Positions 7,483 through 9,466 of a stretch of DNA of 9,466 bases are shown here, one piece after another (within the stretch, counting starts at the first letter, position 1; each line of letters starts with the position of its first letter). A program made the translations under genes and the position numbers. This stretch comes from Cyanobacteriota bacterium (lineage in GTDB: Bacteria; Cyanobacteriota; Cyanobacteriia; PCC-6307; Cyanobiaceae). The stretch spans positions 1 to 9,466 of the forward strand of contig JAPLIF010000184.1 in the NCBI GenBank assembly GCA_026389255.1. Direction: 5' to 3'. The notes under the pieces were generated by a model. The model did not search any database, was not told the origin of the DNA, and worked only from the letters and a program-made list of their open reading frames with translations.

Positions 7483-7506
7483 GTTGACATTGATTTCAGA
7501 GTCAAC
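7483..7506. promoter_or_regulatory. 24-base dyad between petL and the radical SAM gene, possible operator
   Basis: GTTGAC at 7483-7488 and GTCAAC at 7501-7506 are perfect arms. Inside them TTGA and TTCA continue the symmetry, so 10 of 11 positions pair if one G-T pair is allowed. Each strand carries a -35-like hexamer in the dyad: TTGACA (7484-7489) reading towards the radical SAM gene and TTGACT reading towards petL. The -10 matches are weak (GCTACA at 7507-7512 on the plus strand). The site could bind a dimeric regulator acting on both genes, or form a hairpin in the petL leader. Confidence 0.45.
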
Positions 7507-7597
7507 GCTACAGCAGCTGGCCACCCGGGGCGCGGGATGCAAACCGTCTCAGCGACAGCGCCGGCCCGGACCAGACGCCCTACTCTTAATCCACTTC

Positions 7598-7611
7598 GGA
7601 GCGCTGGCTCC
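7598..7611 (+). promoter_or_regulatory. Hairpin covering the Shine-Dalgarno of the radical SAM gene
   Basis: GGAGC (7598-7602) and GCTCC (7607-7611) form a perfect 5-base stem with loop GCTG, ending three bases before the ATG at 7615. The only purine-rich ribosome binding sequence, GGAG, is in the stem, so initiation may be limited by this structure. Confidence 0.35.
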
Positions 7612-7614
7612 AGC

Positions 7615-9225
7615 ATGCGCACCCTATTCGTCTACCCCGAATTTCCCAAGACCTTCTGGAGCTACGAAAAGATCCTGGAGCTGGTGAACCGCAAGGTGCT
7701 CTTGCCCCCCTTGGGCTTGGTCACGGTGGCCGCCCTGCTGCCCCAGCAATGGGAGATGAAGTTGGTGGATCGCAACGTGCGCGAGGTCAGCGAAGCGGAA
7801 TGGAACTGGGCGGAGTTGGTGATCATCTCCGGGATGATCGTGCAGAAGGCGGATATGGCCGTGCAGATCGGCAAGGCCAAGGCCCGGGGCCTACCCGTGG
7901 CGGTGGGGGGCCCCTTTGCCAGCTCGACACCGGATGCTCCCGAACTGCAGCTGGCCGACTTCAAGGTGCTGGATGAGGGGGAAATCACCCTGCCGATGTT
8001 TGTGGAAGCGATTGAGAAAGGGGAGCGCCAGGGGCGTTTTAGCTCTGATGGCGTCAAGCCGGACGTCACCTCCACACCGGTGCCCCGATTCGATCTCCTG
8101 GAATTAGACGCCTACGATTCGATGAGTGTGCAGTTCTCGCGGGGCTGCCCATTTCAGTGCGAATTCTGCGATATTATTGTTCTTTATGGTCGTAAACCTC
8201 GCACCAAAACCCCTGAGCAATTGGTCGCCGAATTACAAAAGCTCTACGACCTGGGTTGGCGCCGCTCCATCTTCTTGGTTGATGATAATTTCATTGGCAA
8301 CAAACGCAACGCTAAACTTCTACTGCCCGCCTTGAAACAGTGGCAGATTGAGAGGGGCTATCCCTTCAGTTTTGCCACCGAAGCCTCCGTCGATCTGGCC
8401 TCGGATGACGAAATGATGGAGATGATGGCGGAAGCCCGTTTCGATAGCGTTTTTCTGGGCATCGAAACCCCGGATGAAGCGAGCCTGTCCATCGCCGGCA
8501 AACACCAGAACACGCGCAGTTCCCTAGAGGAATCCGTTGACCGCATCACCTCCTATGGCATCCGGGTGATGGCCGGTTTCATCATTGGATTTGATGGAGA
8601 ACAAGCGGGCGCTGGCGATCGCATCGTTACTTTTGTAAGCCGCACGGGCATTCCCGCCGCCATGATGGGCATGTTGCAGGCCCTCCCCAATACGGGTCTT
8701 TGGCATCGCCTCGAAAAGGAAGGTCGGCTGATTGAGGAGAAAGCCGACGCCAAAGGGGTCAACCAGACCAACCTGCTGAATTTTGTGCCCACTCGCCCGA
8801 TCCGTGATATCGCCAACGAATTCGTGGACGCCTTCTGCCGCCTCTATGAACCAAATGCCTATATCGACAGGGTGACTCACTACTACACCAAAGTGGGCAA
8901 ACCCCGTTGGCAGCAGTATGCCAAGGCCACGGCCCTGGGCAAGGCAAGCCTGCCCACCTGGACCGACATCCGGGCCCTGTCGATCGTGATCTGGCGGCAG
9001 GGATTTCAGCGGGATACCCGCTGGCGCTTCTGGAACTCCCTGGCCACCATTGCCCGCCGCAATCCCGACAACCTTGAGCAGTTTCTAGTGACGTTGGCCC
9101 ACAACGAGCATTTCCAGGAGTACCGCAGCGTCGTGACCCGCGAAATCCAGGAGCAGCTGGCGGCCCTCCCCCCCGAACCGCCAAACGCCACCGCCACCGC
9201 CCCCCGCGAACTGCAACCGGCCTGA
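7615..9225 (+). CDS. B12-binding radical SAM protein with C-terminal DUF4070 domain, substrate unknown
   Basis: The protein has 536 residues from ATG 7615 (MRTLFVYPEFPKTFWSYEKI). Residues 1-150 form a cobalamin-binding-like Rossmann domain (LLPPLGLVTVAALLP, then AVGGPFAS and LDEGEITLPMFVEA). The radical SAM core has the 4Fe-4S motif CPFQCEFC (Cys178, Cys182, Cys185), followed by DIIVLYGRKPRTK and FLVDDNFIGNKRNAK, typical of DUF4070 members. The C-terminal third fits DUF4070 and ends in a Pro/Ala-rich tail. Relatives catalyse methylations or other radical reactions; the hopanoid methylase HpnP has the same architecture but differs in its N-terminal motif, so I do not assign it. The upstream in-frame codons from 7465 are not conserved-looking and lie in the petL promoter region. 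The gene stands alone, with convergent neighbours 22 bases beyond its stop. Local GC falls sharply at 8161-8220. Confidence 0.88.
   Translation: MRTLFVYPEFPKTFWSYEKILELVNRKVLLPPLGLVTVAALLPQQWEMKLVDRNVREVSEAEWNWAELVIISGMIVQKADMAVQIGKAKARGLPVAVGGPFASSTPDAPELQLADFKVLDEGEITLPMFVEAIEKGERQGRFSSDGVKPDVTSTPVPRFDLLELDAYDSMSVQFSRGCPFQCEFCDIIVLYGRKPRTKTPEQLVAELQKLYDLGWRRSIFLVDDNFIGNKRNAKLLLPALKQWQIERGYPFSFATEASVDLASDDEMMEMMAEARFDSVFLGIETPDEASLSIAGKHQNTRSSLEESVDRITSYGIRVMAGFIIGFDGEQAGAGDRIVTFVSRTGIPAAMMGMLQALPNTGLWHRLEKEGRLIEEKADAKGVNQTNLLNFVPTRPIRDIANEFVDAFCRLYEPNAYIDRVTHYYTKVGKPRWQQYAKATALGKASLPTWTDIRALSIVIWRQGFQRDTRWRFWNSLATIARRNPDNLEQFLVTLAHNEHFQEYRSVVTREIQEQLAALPPEPPNATATAPRELQPA
8615..8622. repeat. 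HIP1 octamer
   Basis: Second GCGATCGC in the window, within the radical SAM gene. Two copies in 9.5 kb is low compared with HIP1-rich cyanobacteria. Confidence 0.7.
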
Positions 9226-9247
9226 TGGCCCTCCAGCCAACCCTCGC

Positions 9248-9466
9248 TCAATCCTGGACGTAGGCGAGGCCCTGGCGGAGACAGATTTCAGCTTTCTGTA
9301 GCTCGCGGCCCAGGTAGAGGGCGTGATCCAGACAGCTGAGGGGATGGGGTTCGGGGCCTTCGCAAAGGGCGATGCCGAGTTCCTTGGCGCTGCGGCCGCG
9401 ATAGATCGCCAGAGGCGACCGGGGCAGGGCACCGCGGCAGGACAGCACCTCACCGGTTTCCGGGTC
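9248..9466 (-). CDS. DUF4346-like protein, C-terminal fragment at window edge
   Basis: The minus strand is open from the window edge (in frame at 9466) to the stop at 9248, giving 72 residues that begin DPETGEVLSC. Recognisable segments are SPLAIYRGRSAKELGIAL, LDHALYLGRELQKAEICL and the C-terminal AYVQD. This pattern (an AIYRG-x-SAKEL segment, then LDHAxYLGRELxKAE and a final YVQD) resembles my memory of the DUF4346 domain of cyanobacteria and archaea, a domain sometimes joined to a pterin-binding domain. I cannot confirm the match. The ATG at 9448 is internal; the real start lies beyond the window. No terminator is visible in the 22 bases shared with the radical SAM gene. Confidence 0.55.
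   Translation of the reverse strand, partial: DPETGEVLSCRGALPRSPLAIYRGRSAKELGIALCEGPEPHPLSCLDHALYLGRELQKAEICLRQGLAYVQD

Noticed and set aside
7483..7500. Possible RpaB HLR1 element upstream of petL
   Set aside because: The two octamers match the (G/T)TTACA(T/A)(T/A) consensus at only about half of the positions each.
7615..9225. Assignment as the hopanoid C-2 methylase HpnP
   Set aside because: The domain order is shared, but the N-terminal motifs and the DIIVLYGRKPRTK segment fit the general DUF4070 group better, and no hopanoid genes are nearby.
1..9466. CRISPR arrays, tRNA or rRNA genes, insertion sequences, phage genes
   Set aside because: Reading both strands showed no regularly spaced repeats, cloverleaf-like sequences, transposase motifs or terminal inverted repeats.

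Overview
The window comes from a high-GC cyanobacterium, most likely the Synechococcus/Cyanobium group. The evidence is psbU (an extrinsic photosystem II subunit), a 30-residue protein that reads as PetL of cytochrome b6f, a cyanobacterial DUF3120 membrane protein, a cyanobacterial-type VKOR-thioredoxin fusion, and two copies of the octamer GCGATCGC (HIP1), which is common in cyanobacterial genomes. The assignment rests on gene content recognised by eye, not on a database search.

Layout, left to right. The minus-strand end of uppP (lipid carrier recycling) runs off the left edge and is divergent from a DUF3120 membrane protein. psbU follows on the plus strand with a good ribosome binding site, a signal peptide and a clear intrinsic terminator. 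nadB (first step of NAD synthesis from aspartate) follows and converges, with 7 bases between stop codons, on a minus-strand VKOR-thioredoxin gene. That gene appears broken: its two halves lie in different frames, and about 30 residues carrying the first pair of redox cysteines are missing. Divergent from it are rimO (methylthiolation of ribosomal protein S12) and an MFS transporter whose TTG start overlaps the rimO stop by 4 bases. The transporter overlaps the 3' end of convergent petL by 14 bases. A 148-base divergent intergenic region then carries a near-perfect 24-base dyad and leads to a B12-binding radical SAM protein of the DUF4070 type. The window ends in the C-terminal part of a minus-strand gene resembling DUF4346 proteins.

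Most genes are housekeeping or photosynthetic and form short or single-gene units. The only convincing operon is rimO-MFS. There are no rRNA or tRNA genes, insertion sequences, CRISPR arrays or phage genes that I can see. The points most worth a second look are the damaged VKOR gene, the dyad between petL and the radical SAM gene, and the uncharacterised radical SAM enzyme itself.
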